From Acidimicrobiaceae bacterium (GTDB taxonomy: Bacteria; Actinomycetota; Acidimicrobiia; Acidimicrobiales; RAAP-2), in assembly GCA_003162475.1 (NCBI GenBank), contig PMOI01000017.1, positions 124,001-188,000 on the forward strand: 64,000 bases of DNA. The letters run 5' to 3'. The notes under the pieces were generated by a model that saw nothing but the letters and a program-made list of their open reading frames with translations, was not told where the DNA came from and did no database searches. The position numbers were made by a program, and so were the translations under genes. Shown here piece by piece: positions 17,346 through 25,162 of the stretch; positions within the stretch are counted from its first letter, which is position 1, and each line of letters opens with the position of its first letter.

Positions 17346-18497
17346 ATGAGCTGGATTGATCTCATCATCGCCATCATCGTGGTGTTGGCAGGCTTTCTCG
17401 GCCACGCCGAGGGCGCCGTGCGTCAGATCTTGCGTTTCGCGGGCTACGCGGGGGGCTTTCTCGTGGGCACACTCGTCGCGCCGTCTCTCTCGTCGCTCAT
17501 CACCCACTCGAGTTGGCGCCCCGTGCTGGCCTTGGGCATCGTGCTCGTGATCTCCATCATCGGTGGCCAAGTCGGCAGCTTCCTTGGCTCTCTCGTCTCT
17601 CGGGCCCTTCGCACGATGAAGTTGGGTCGAGTCGATCGGATCGCGGGGACCGCGGTGGGGGCCGCGGGCGCTCTCGTGGGCTGTTGGCTGGCGGCGGGAC
17701 TCTTGGCCTCGACGACGTGGGGCTCGTTCGCCACTGGCATCCAACAGTCGAGCATTCTCTCCGCGATGGGCCGCGTCATGCCGCCCGTCCCCTCGCTCGA
17801 CGCCAAGGTGCAATCCCTGTTTCGCAATATCAATTTCCCCAACGTCTTCGCGAGCGTCGTCGAGCCAACGCTGAGGTCGTACGTGGACCCCAAAAGTCTG
17901 GGTCCCCTCATCACGTCGTTGAGTGCACCGAGCGACGTGGTGAAAGTCCTCGCGAGCGGTGCGTGTGCGGCCCTCAGCGAAGGGACGGCCTTCTACGTGT
18001 CGGCGCACGAGGTCGTGACGAACGCGCACGTCGTCGCCGGCCACACGAGCATCACCGTGAACGGTGCGCCGGCCCAGGTGGCGCTCTTCGATGCCAACAA
18101 CGACGTCGCGGTGCTTCGCGTGCCCTCAAGCGGGACACCGCTGCCCTTACGCACGACAACCCCTGATCGCGGCTCGCGGGTGAGCGTCGTTGGTTTCCCG
18201 CTTGACGCCACGCGCACCAGGGCACCCGGCGTGATCGACGGCGTGCTCACGGCACAGGGACGCGACATCTACAACCAGTCGATTCTCATGAAGACCGTGC
18301 TCGTCGTGGAGGTCAACGTGCAACCCGGTAACTCGGGTAGTCCTGTCATGGACGGATCATCCGCGGTGGGCATCATCGAGTCCAAACTGGTCAGTCAATC
18401 GAGCACGGCCTACGCCATTCCCGCCAGCGTCATCGAGCGCGACGTCGCCGAAACTCCCGCGACCGGAACCGTGCCGACGCACTCCTGCCTTTCGTAA
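17346..18497 (+). CDS. marP: MarP-like membrane serine protease (CvpA + trypsin-like domain)
   Basis: 383 aa. Residues 1-165 form a colicin-V-production-like domain with four hydrophobic segments (IDLIIAIIVVLAGFLGHAEG first); residues about 195-383 are a trypsin-like domain with His in VVTNAHVVAG (about 228), Asp in NNDVAVLRV (about 253) and Ser330 in QPGNSGSPV. In mycobacteria MarP protects against acid and oxidative stress by processing envelope targets; the same role here is inference. ATG 17346 follows a -10-like TACCCT (17333-17338) by 7 nt, so leaderless initiation is likely; the in-frame start at 17253 lacks signals. Confidence 0.85.
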   Translation: MSWIDLIIAIIVVLAGFLGHAEGAVRQILRFAGYAGGFLVGTLVAPSLSSLITHSSWRPVLALGIVLVISIIGGQVGSFLGSLVSRALRTMKLGRVDRIAGTAVGAAGALVGCWLAAGLLASTTWGSFATGIQQSSILSAMGRVMPPVPSLDAKVQSLFRNINFPNVFASVVEPTLRSYVDPKSLGPLITSLSAPSDVVKVLASGACAALSEGTAFYVSAHEVVTNAHVVAGHTSITVNGAPAQVALFDANNDVAVLRVPSSGTPLPLRTTTPDRGSRVSVVGFPLDATRTRAPGVIDGVLTAQGRDIYNQSILMKTVLVVEVNVQPGNSGSPVMDGSSAVGIIESKLVSQSSTAYAIPASVIERDVAETPATGTVPTHSCLS

Positions 18498-18653
18498 CCA
18501 GTCGCGTGAGGCGCACCGCGCTCGATGAAGGAATCGGATCAGAATGATCAAAATTGCTCCTCAAAGATCCACCATCATCTCGAGAAATGGCCAAAACCGA
18601 ACGTTCAACACAACGCCGAACGAGTCGAAATGAACAGGTCCTCCTGGACGTAA

Positions 18654-19085
18654 CTAGGCCGGGACGTCCATCGGCGCGCCCTCGATCGCCTTCGCCAGCA
18701 TCCGACGCAAAGAGGTCCGCTCCTTCGGCGAGAGGGCGCGAAGCATCTCGTCCTCAATAGTGGCGATATTTTGCTCGGCCCGCTCTAGGGCTCGACGGCC
18801 CTCAGGGGTGATGTCGACCAGGTGTCGTCGCCGGTCGCTCGGATCGCGCTGACGCAGAACTAGTCCGGCCGCCTCGAGCTCGTTCAGCAGAATCACCAGG
18901 TTGTTGGCGTCGACACACAGCATGCTGCCCAACTCTTGTTGGCTAATACCCGTGCGATGCACCAGGTTGGCTAGCGCCACGTAGTCCTTCAGCCGCATGC
19001 CGAGCAGCTCCTCGGACGTGCGGCGATAGACAGCGCGTGACAAGCGCGACAGCAGCGGGGTCAGTGCAGGCTCTTGATTCGTCAT
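18654..19085 (-). CDS. MarR-family transcriptional regulator (143 aa)
   Basis: Winged helix in the middle (QQELGSMLCVDANNLVILLN as recognition region, then the wing RQRDPSDRRRHLVDITPEG), the classic MarR DxRxxxxxLT wing. It is divergent from a DHA2 drug-efflux gene, so it probably represses that gene and itself and is released by a toxic ligand. ATG 19085 is used because a -10-like TATGAT (19093-19098, minus strand) ends 7 nt upstream; the GTG at 19103 would lie upstream of that promoter. Confidence 0.88.
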   Translation of the reverse strand: MTNQEPALTPLLSRLSRAVYRRTSEELLGMRLKDYVALANLVHRTGISQQELGSMLCVDANNLVILLNELEAAGLVLRQRDPSDRRRHLVDITPEGRRALERAEQNIATIEDEMLRALSPKERTSLRRMLAKAIEGAPMDVPA

Positions 19086-19160
19086 GGCTTTAATCATAGA
19101 CACAATAATTATTCTAACTTTCTCTTGACACTCACCATACTAGTGACTATCATTACTCTC
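19086..19160. promoter_or_regulatory. Divergent promoter between MarR regulator and efflux gene
   Basis: Plus strand: TTGACA (19125-19130), 17-bp spacer, TATCAT (19148-19153), then 7 nt to ATG 19161; a near-consensus promoter with no room for a leader. Minus strand: TATGAT (19093-19098) 7 nt before ATG 19085. Between them lies a perfect palindrome AATAATTATT (19104-19113), a candidate operator for the MarR protein. Confidence 0.7.
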
Positions 19161-20621
19161 ATGACCACAACCACACCCAAAATTTCCCGCCGTTGGCTGG
19201 CGTTGATCATCGTCTGTTTCGGGATGCTGATGAACACCCTCGACCAGACCATCGTGAACATCGCCCTTCCCACCATGCAGCGCGACCTGCATATGTCCCA
19301 ATCCAGCCTGGGCTGGGTGATTGACGCCTACCTCATCACGTTCGGCGGTGCTCTCTTGGTGGCCGGTCGCCTGGGCGACCTCATCGGGCGCAAAAAGGTG
19401 TTCCTCTCCGGCGTGACCATCTTCACCATCGCCTCGGTCGTCTGCGGTATGGCGAGCTCCGCGGCGATCTTGATCGCTGCGCGCTTCGTCCAGGGCTTCG
19501 GTGCCGCGTTCTCGGCTTCGGTGATCCTGGCGATGATCGTGGCCGAGTTCCCCGATGCGCGCGAGCGCACCAAGGCCATGAGCGCCTACGTCCTGGTCTC
19601 AATCGGCGGAGGTTCCTTGGGTCTTTTGCTCGGTGGCGTGCTCACCCAGACGCTCAGCTGGCACTGGATCTTCTTCATTAATGTGCCTATTGGTGTGCTC
19701 ACCGCCATCGCCGGGACGCGCTTTCTCGAAAACAACAAGGGGCTCGGGCTAAAGGCTGGCGTCGACGTCGGGGGCGCAGTCCTAAGTACCGGGGGGTTGA
19801 TGCTCGGTATCTACGCCATCGCCACCTCAACCCAGTACGGATGGAAATCAGCGCACACCATCGAGTTCGCGGCAGCATCGGTGGTCGTCCTAGTGGCCTT
19901 CTTCATCCTCGAGTCGCGTCTGGCCCACCCGATGATCCCCTTAGCCTTACTGCGCTCGAAGGGACTGGGCGCTTCAAGCCTGGCCCGGGGACTCACGATC
20001 GTCGGGCTCTACAGCACCCTTTTCATCGGCGTCCAGATGCTGCAGAAAGTTCTGCACTTCAGCGCCATTCGCACCGGCGTCGCCTTCTTGCCCCAGGCAC
20101 TCGCGGTGGCGGCGATGTCGCTCGGACTCACCGCCTGGATGGTTCGCCGTCTACGACCCAAGCTCACCGTCTTGATCGGCCTCACTGCGGCGTTCATCGG
20201 CCTGATGCTGTTCGCCACGAGCACTCCAACGACCCACTACTTTCCCCAGCTCTTCTTCGGCCTCCTGCTCATCGGATTCGGAGCGAGTACTGCCTTCCCG
20301 CCGCTGTTCACGATTGGCCTCGCCAATTTCCCGAAAGCTCAGGCCGGGATCGGCTCAGGAGTCGTGAATCTCACCCAGCAAGTTGCTGCCGCCATCGCCG
20401 TGGCCATTCTCGGCGTCGCTTCGAGCACGCGCTCCGCGTCGCTGCTCGCTCATGGCGATTCGCAAGTCAACGCCCTAGCGGGGGGCTTTCGAATAGCTTT
20501 CATCATTGCCGTGTCGTGCGTGGCCGTGGGCTTCGTGGTGACGGCAGTCCTCGTGCGCTCGCCGAAAGTCGCCGCCGACGCCACCTCGGACCACAAGGCC
20601 AGCGAAGTGGTCGCACACTGA
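19161..20621 (+). CDS. DHA2-family (EmrB/QacA) drug:H+ antiporter, 14 TM
   Basis: 486 aa with 14 hydrophobic segments. TM1 carries the DHA2 signature LDQTIVNIALPTM, the TM2-3 loop reads GRLGDLIGRKKVF (motif A), and TM5 region GGSLGLLLGGVLTQTLSWHWIFFINVPIG is motif C (split here at GGSLGLLLGG). It exports hydrophobic drugs using the proton gradient. Regulated by the adjacent divergent MarR protein (inference). ATG 19161 is fixed by the promoter only 7 nt upstream. Confidence 0.9.
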   Translation: MTTTTPKISRRWLALIIVCFGMLMNTLDQTIVNIALPTMQRDLHMSQSSLGWVIDAYLITFGGALLVAGRLGDLIGRKKVFLSGVTIFTIASVVCGMASSAAILIAARFVQGFGAAFSASVILAMIVAEFPDARERTKAMSAYVLVSIGGGSLGLLLGGVLTQTLSWHWIFFINVPIGVLTAIAGTRFLENNKGLGLKAGVDVGGAVLSTGGLMLGIYAIATSTQYGWKSAHTIEFAAASVVVLVAFFILESRLAHPMIPLALLRSKGLGASSLARGLTIVGLYSTLFIGVQMLQKVLHFSAIRTGVAFLPQALAVAAMSLGLTAWMVRRLRPKLTVLIGLTAAFIGLMLFATSTPTTHYFPQLFFGLLLIGFGASTAFPPLFTIGLANFPKAQAGIGSGVVNLTQQVAAAIAVAILGVASSTRSASLLAHGDSQVNALAGGFRIAFIIAVSCVAVGFVVTAVLVRSPKVAADATSDHKASEVVAH

Positions 20622-20987
20622 TGAGCCACTCACCTACTTTGCTACGACGTGGACGACGCGGAGCCGCCCAAATGAACTCGTTGTGGGGTCCAATTGATGG
20701 AACGACTTCGACACAACCTGAATCCAGAAGTGTGCAGCGTCCGGAACGCTTTAGCAATCGAACCGGTGGATTGAGGATCGCTGACACTACCGACCTGAAA
20801 GCCAGATGTGGAGATCACTTGACGGAAACTCTTCTTCGCATCGCCTTGTCTCAGTACTTGTAGAACGCGAAATGGCAGCCTCTTCTAACTCGGTGCGGGT
20901 GGTTTCACTTTGCGGAACTGATTTCTCCAATAGGAGATCTGCTTCAACGCAGTCGGAGTGGTGATCCAAAAACGAGAGGAAAGTGTC
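20622..20987. other. 366-bp stretch without a supported gene
   Basis: Short frames exist (for example an ATG-initiated 63-codon plus-strand frame ending at 20863) but none has a ribosome site, a leaderless promoter or a recognisable family. The GC content seems lower than in neighbouring genes. A small hairpin TCTCC-aata-GGAGA (near 20928-20941) precedes the next gene and may belong to its leader. Confidence 0.5.
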
Positions 20988-21677
20988 ATGAGTTTGAGTT
21001 TGCAAAAGGCACCAGCGGCTGCGCCGAACGCGGGTGATCAGTTGGTCGAGGCGAACGAGCGAGTTACCGGTTCGTCGGCCGTGGTGCTACTGGTTCTTTT
21101 TCCCATAGAGGTCGTAACCGTGCTGTTGGGCGTCAACTCGCTGTTGACACTTCACGTATTTATTGGACTCATGGTGGTACCCCCGCTACTCGTCAAGATG
21201 GGTTCAGTTGTGCGACGATTCCTCGGGTACTACAGAGGCAACGAGGCCTTCCGACGAAAGGGTCCGCCGCCTCCATTTTTGCGGATGATCGGACCGTTGT
21301 TTTTTCTTGCGACGGTCATATTGTTCTCCAGCGGTTATGTTCTCTTCTTGGCGCCGTCGGCTCTTGGCGGCAGCTTGCGGTACGTTCACTTGATCAGTTT
21401 CGACTTTTGGCTACTGCTAGTGGTGATCCACGTTGTTGCCCACGCCAAGGATATTCGCAGAATCTCCCCCAGGGACTGGTCGCGCAGAGCGCGCGTGAGA
21501 TTGCCGGGTGTGAAGACACGCAGAGTTATCGTCATCGGCAGCGTCGCTATCGGAATAGTTTTTGCACTAGCCCTCGTTGGCAATGTCAACACTTATCGAC
21601 ATGACGTGCGTCAAATGAAGTCACCTACGATTGCGCAGGGAATCTCGCATAGGCAGATGTCCGGATCTCCCCGATGA
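20988..21677 (+). CDS. Integral membrane protein, possibly b-type cytochrome-like (229 aa)
   Basis: About five hydrophobic segments. His residues lie within or next to helices in patterns seen in b561-like diheme membrane proteins: LLTLHVFIG in TM2, RYVHLISFDFWLL and VVIHVVAHAKD in TM4. This suggests heme coordination, though no exact family is assigned. The last helix (VIVIGSVAIGIVFALALVG) is followed by a short outside tail. ATG 20988 has AGAGGA at 20975-20980, 7 nt spacing. Codon use is less GC-biased than neighbouring genes, which may point to transfer. Confidence 0.6.
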   Translation: MSLSLQKAPAAAPNAGDQLVEANERVTGSSAVVLLVLFPIEVVTVLLGVNSLLTLHVFIGLMVVPPLLVKMGSVVRRFLGYYRGNEAFRRKGPPPPFLRMIGPLFFLATVILFSSGYVLFLAPSALGGSLRYVHLISFDFWLLLVVIHVVAHAKDIRRISPRDWSRRARVRLPGVKTRRVIVIGSVAIGIVFALALVGNVNTYRHDVRQMKSPTIAQGISHRQMSGSPR

Positions 21678-21776
21678 GCTTTTAGCGATCTTGCTACTTA
21701 ACGTCGAAGCGTCGTTCATTTGCTCATTGAGTGTTCAAAAAGACTTGGCATTCTTCATAACGCCCTGGTTCCTAGC

Positions 21777-23141
21777 CTAGATCTCTCGGGCCTCGGCCAC
21801 GTTGTCGAATCGAGCGAACTCGCCACGCCACGTGAGGTGCGCGGTGCGCGTGGGACCGTTACGGTTCTTGCCCACGATGATCTCGGCGTCCGCTTTCATA
21901 TCGTTGGACACGTCGCCGTAGATCTCGGGACGGTACAAGAACAAGACGACGTCGGCGTCTTGCTCTAACGAGCCCGACTCACGAAGGTCCGACATCATTG
22001 GCCGCTTGTCGGCACGCTCTTCGAGCTTTCGTGAGAGCTGCGACAGGGCCACCACAGGACACTCGAGTTCGCGCGCGAGGATCTTTAGTGATCGGCTCAT
22101 CTCCGAGACCTCGACCTGACGGTTCTCGGCCCGGCCACGGCTACTCATCAACTGCAAGTAGTCAATGATGACCACGCCGAGGTCACCGTTTTGCTGCTTG
22201 ATGCGTCGAGCGCGGGCGCGCACGTCCATGATGGTGAGACTCGGGTTGTCGTCGATGAAGACTTTGGCGGACTGGAGATACCCGAAGGCCTCGTGCGCCC
22301 GGTTCCAGTCGGCTTCGTTCAAGTCACCCGTACGCAACTTCGACGAGTCGATTCGCGCGGTCGAGGCGAGGATTCGTTCCGCCAACTCCTGGCGACTCAT
22401 CTCCAAGGAGAAGAAGAGCGCGGGACGATTCACGACCGCGCCCACGTGGATCAAGATGCCCAGCGCGAAAGCCGTCTTACCCGTGGCCGGACGAGCGCCG
22501 ACGATGGTCATCGAACTCTTCTGTAGGCCCTGGAGGATCGCGTCGAGCGAGCGGTAGCCGGTCTCGAGACCGTGAAACTGGCCCCTCGTCTCACCGCGCT
22601 GCTCGAGGATGTCGGCTTCGCTGAGCAGCAGTCGCTGCAAGGGTGACACCGAGTCGATCTTGCGGTCATCGCCAATGGCGTTGATCTTGCGCTCGGCCTC
22701 GTCGATGAGACCAACGACGTCGTCGGTGGCAACGTAGGCGTCGTCGACGATCTCGCCGGCCACGGAGATGAGGCGGCGCTGTTGGGCCTTCTCACGAACG
22801 AGCTCGGCGTAGTGTTGCGCGTTCGCGGCCGAGGGCGTGTTGATCTGCAGCGACGAGAGTACGGCCAACTCCACCGCGACCGCGCCACGCTCCTGGAGTT
22901 TCGCCTGCACCGTGACGTAGTCGACGGGTTCGCCCGCGTGCGCGAGTGCGATGATCGCACTGAAGATCTGACCGTGCAGTGGACGATAGAAGTCTTCCGC
23001 CTGCACGTTCTCGTAGGCGACGCTCACGGCCTCTTGAGAGAGCAACATGGCGCCGATAAGTGACTCCTCGGCTTCGATGACACTGGGCGGTACACGCCCA
23101 CCTGGAACTTGACGGACGCGGTCGATTTCAATCTGTGTCAT
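21777..23141 (-). CDS. dnaB: Replicative DNA helicase DnaB
   Basis: 454 aa. N-terminal primase-interacting domain (AEESLIGAMLLS) and C-terminal RecA-type motor: Walker A GARPATGKTAFAL about residue 215, FSLEMSRQEL, Walker B VVIIDYLQLM, SRKLEERADKRPMMSDLRESG and EIIVGKNRNGPT. No intein interrupts the motor. It unwinds DNA at the fork; the DciA-like gene at 47.4 kb probably helps load it. It is the last gene downstream of rplI, separated by 171 bp that hold two hairpins and a DnaA-box-like sequence. Confidence 0.96.
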   Translation of the reverse strand: MTQIEIDRVRQVPGGRVPPSVIEAEESLIGAMLLSQEAVSVAYENVQAEDFYRPLHGQIFSAIIALAHAGEPVDYVTVQAKLQERGAVAVELAVLSSLQINTPSAANAQHYAELVREKAQQRRLISVAGEIVDDAYVATDDVVGLIDEAERKINAIGDDRKIDSVSPLQRLLLSEADILEQRGETRGQFHGLETGYRSLDAILQGLQKSSMTIVGARPATGKTAFALGILIHVGAVVNRPALFFSLEMSRQELAERILASTARIDSSKLRTGDLNEADWNRAHEAFGYLQSAKVFIDDNPSLTIMDVRARARRIKQQNGDLGVVIIDYLQLMSSRGRAENRQVEVSEMSRSLKILARELECPVVALSQLSRKLEERADKRPMMSDLRESGSLEQDADVVLFLYRPEIYGDVSNDMKADAEIIVGKNRNGPTRTAHLTWRGEFARFDNVAEAREI

Positions 23142-23220
23142 AAGACCTCAACGGTCGTTCAATTCGGTTGTGGGGCACAAGAACAACAACGTGGGGATAT
23201 ACCTGTGTCTAATCTTCACG

Positions 23221-23229
23221 TTGTCCACA
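23221..23229 (+). promoter_or_regulatory. DnaA-box-like site TTGTCCACA upstream of dnaB
   Basis: TTGTCCACA is the GC-rich actinobacterial variant of the DnaA box. It sits about 80 bp upstream of the dnaB start, beside an inverted repeat CACACTCTC-aa-GAGGGTGTG (23227-23245, 8 of 9 pairs). DnaA control of dnaB is inferred. Confidence 0.45.
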
Positions 23230-23252
23230 CTCTCAAGAGGGTGTGACATGAA

Positions 23253-23280
23253 CTTCGCCGGAGCGAAAGCTCCGGCGAAG
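23253..23280 (-). terminator. 12-bp stem hairpin between rplI and dnaB
   Basis: Arms CTTCGCCGGAGC and GCTCCGGCGAAG pair perfectly around a 4-nt loop (GAAA on the plus strand). On the transcribed minus strand the loop is TTTC and only a weak T-rich tail follows, so it could terminate most rplI-operon transcripts, or act as a processing or stabilising element before dnaB. Confidence 0.55.
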
Positions 23281-23312
23281 AACAACAATCAAACAATCGT
23301 TGAGGTCTTGCG

Positions 23313-23759
23313 TTACTTGGCCACTACCTCAATGTTTACGTTCGCGACAACACCGTCGAAGAGCGTCACCGTCGCGATAGAATTTCCGACCTCTTTCAGG
23401 TGCTCGGCCAAATTGATCGCGTGGCGATCGAGCGAGATGCCCGTCGCAGTGCGAATCGCGTTCACGATATCGGTCTCGCCAATGGATCCAAAGAGACGTC
23501 CGTTCGCGCTCGCGCGCGCGCCAATGGTCAGCGTCGACTTCTCGACAAGCGCCTTTTGGGCCTCTGCGGCCTCGCGACTCTTCGCGTCGATGATGTCACG
23601 AGCCTTTCGCATCAAGGTCGCCTGAGTCTCGGTCGAGTCACTCGCCACCAACGCGGCGCCCGACGGGAGAAGGAAGTTACGGGCGTAGCCCGACTTCACA
23701 ACCACGATGTCGCCGCGGCGCCCGAGGCCGTGTACGTCACTTCGTAGCAGGACCTTCAT
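23313..23759 (-). CDS. rplI: 50S ribosomal protein L9
   Basis: 148 aa, normal length. N-terminal domain [30 protein letters not shown] (here quoted in part) has the L9 signature [13 protein letters not shown], followed by the long connecting helix and a C-terminal RNA-binding domain starting GRLFGSIG. It binds 23S rRNA and helps frame maintenance. Its start overlaps the rpsR stop by 4 nt. Confidence 0.95.
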   Translation of the reverse strand: MKVLLRSDVHGLGRRGDIVVVKSGYARNFLLPSGAALVASDSTETQATLMRKARDIIDAKSREAAEAQKALVEKSTLTIGARASANGRLFGSIGETDIVNAIRTATGISLDRHAINLAEHLKEVGNSIATVTLFDGVVANVNIEVVAK

Positions 23760-24241
23760 TCGCCGACCTCCGCTGTCAACTCGGTCTCGAAGACCGCTTC
23801 AGCCGTCGAGGCGTCGTCTAAGAGCACGCCGTCAGCAGCGGGGGCAGCGGGGGTTGCGGCCGGACTCTCCGCGCTGTCGCGGCTGGGGCGCGGCCCGCGC
23901 GGACCACGGTCGTCGCGTCCGTCTCGACCATCGCGGCCCTCACGTCCACGGCCACCACGACGCTCGGTCACGGTGCGCTGGGTGTACGGCAAGAGCGCCA
24001 GTTCGCGCGCCGTCTTGATGGCGTCACCAACGTCACGCTGATGCTGCTGACAGTTACCCGAGACCTTGCGGCCACGAATCTTGCCGCGATCCGAGATGTA
24101 CTTACGCAGTTGGGCCAGGTCCTTGTAGTCAACGCGGTCAACACCGTGCTGGCAAAACGAGCAGGGCTTTTTCTTCGCCCCACGCCGAATGTCGATCTTG
24201 GGCGCGCGCTTCGGCGGTTTGGGGTTATTAATACGTGGCAT
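23756..24241 (-). CDS. rpsR: 30S ribosomal protein S18 with a long C-terminal extension
   Basis: 161 aa, about twice the usual S18 length. The core (to about residue 92) has KKKPCSFC with Cys27/Cys30 and [10 protein letters not shown] with Cys64/His67, the zinc-binding C+ form, then [13 protein letters not shown]. The extra 70 residues are an RG/RD-rich low-complexity segment ([17 protein letters not shown]) followed by an Ala/Pro and acidic tail. The extension is in frame with no frameshift or stop, and the next gene overlaps its end by 4 nt, so it is truly encoded. S18 binds S6 on the 30S platform. Confidence 0.93.
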   Translation of the reverse strand: MPRINNPKPPKRAPKIDIRRGAKKKPCSFCQHGVDRVDYKDLAQLRKYISDRGKIRGRKVSGNCQQHQRDVGDAIKTARELALLPYTQRTVTERRGGRGREGRDGRDGRDDRGPRGPRPSRDSAESPAATPAAPAADGVLLDDASTAEAVFETELTAEVGE

Positions 24242-24693
24242 TAGAAAGGCTCCTCATCAAAGGCGTAGGTACTTGGTTCGTTCGTTCGTGGTGCCGCGGG
24301 ACGGTCGTTCGAGGGGAAGTTGGATCCCTCCGCGCGCGGCGTCCTGGTGACGACCGCGGTGGCGAAACGCAGTGACGGGGCGATCTCGTCGGCGTTGATC
24401 TCGACGATGGAGCGCTTGTCTCCGTTCTCGGTCTCCCAACTGCGCTGCTCGAGACGACCCGAGACGATCACCCGGTTGCCCTTGGCCAGTGAGTTCGCGG
24501 CGTTCTCGGCCATCGAGCCGTAGCCCGTGACCTCGAAGTACGACACGCGCTCTTCCCACTCCTGGGTCTGACGGTTCTGCCAGCGACGATTCACGGCGAT
24601 GGAAAGTCGAACCGCCGCTTGACCGCTGTTCAAGAATTTGAGTTCGGGGTCACGAGTGATGTTCCCGATGACGGTAATGGTGTTGTCAGCCAT
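24241..24693 (-). CDS. ssb: Single-stranded DNA-binding protein
   Basis: 150 aa. OB-fold domain (1-110) starting [17 protein letters not shown], with [12 protein letters not shown] and [19 protein letters not shown]; a Pro/Asn-rich linker follows, ending in the acidic tip FDEEPF that recruits replication partners. ATG 24693 has GGAGAA just upstream. Its TAA overlaps the rpsR ATG by 1 nt (TAATG). Confidence 0.95.
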   Translation of the reverse strand: MADNTITVIGNITRDPELKFLNSGQAAVRLSIAVNRRWQNRQTQEWEERVSYFEVTGYGSMAENAANSLAKGNRVIVSGRLEQRSWETENGDKRSIVEINADEIAPSLRFATAVVTRTPRAEGSNFPSNDRPAAPRTNEPSTYAFDEEPF

Positions 24694-24722
24694 AGCTTCT
24701 CCTTAGCGTTACGCGTCCGAAC

Positions 24723-25043
24723 CTACGCCTGCGCCGTGACACGGCTGGCGTTGGTCTTGACGTGGCGACGAAGGATCTTGAAGCGAAGGACCTCGTCCGA
24801 GAGAGTCAAGATGCGGTCGAGTTCGTCGACGGTCGTCGACTCACCGCTGAACTCCACCAGGACGTAGTAACCCTCTTTACGCTTGTTGATTTCGTACGCC
24901 AAGGGACGCTTGCCCCAACGGTCGATGGTTCCGGGGGTTCCCGCGTTCGTGCGAATGGTTTCTAACGCACGATCGAGAGCGATCTGGATGGCTTGCGCGT
25001 CGACGGCAGTGTCGAACACGATCATCGTTTCATATGGCCTCAT
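24723..25043 (-). CDS. rpsF: 30S ribosomal protein S6
   Basis: 106 aa with MRPYETMIVFD at the start, WGKRPLAYEINKRKEGYYVL in the centre and DEVLRFKILRR near the end, all S6 hallmarks. First gene of rpsF-ssb-rpsR-rplI. ATG 25043 has AAAGGAA 6 nt upstream. The leader contains a stem-loop that may bind the S6:S18 complex (see next entry). Confidence 0.95.
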   Translation of the reverse strand: MRPYETMIVFDTAVDAQAIQIALDRALETIRTNAGTPGTIDRWGKRPLAYEINKRKEGYYVLVEFSGESTTVDELDRILTLSDEVLRFKILRRHVKTNASRVTAQA

Positions 25044-25078
25044 GGCCGGTTCCTTTCCCTCTGGTCCGAACTAGCCGG

Positions 25079-25097
25079 GCTCTGCGGAAAACAGAGC
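25079..25097 (-). promoter_or_regulatory. Candidate S6:S18-binding leader hairpin of rpsF
   Basis: On the minus strand the stem GCTCTG/CAGAGC encloses a loop TTTTCCG with the trinucleotide CCG next to the 3' arm. Published rpsF leaders in several phyla use a bulged CCG as the S6:S18 recognition element that mimics its 16S site, giving autorepression. It lies about 36 nt before the rpsF start. Structure is visible; binding is inference. Confidence 0.4.
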
Positions 25098-25112
25098 AGG
25101 GTTTGATTGGTA

Positions 25113-25133
25113 CTTCCCCACGCTTGTGGGAAG
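25113..25133. terminator. Hairpin between panB and rpsF
   Basis: Plus strand arms CTTCCCCAC and GTGGGAAG pair over a 4-nt loop with one bulged C. It lies after the panB stop and before the rpsF leader, both on the minus strand. No T-tract follows in the transcribed direction, so termination strength is uncertain. Confidence 0.35.
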
Positions 25134-25162
25134 AAAAGTCTACCGCCTGGGCCGAAAATTGA

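Noticed and set aside
17127..18044. 305-codon minus-strand open frame opposite the MarP-like gene
   Set aside because: Mirror of a GC-rich coding region; the plus strand has a full catalytic triad and membrane domain, while the minus reading is Arg/His/Asp-rich with no fold.
19841..20863. 340-codon plus-strand frame inside and after the efflux gene
   Set aside because: Out-of-frame shadow of the transporter; no start signals and no recognisable domains.
20671..20863. 63-codon plus-strand frame after the efflux gene
   Set aside because: No ribosome site, no leaderless promoter, no family resemblance; kept as part of the gene-free stretch.
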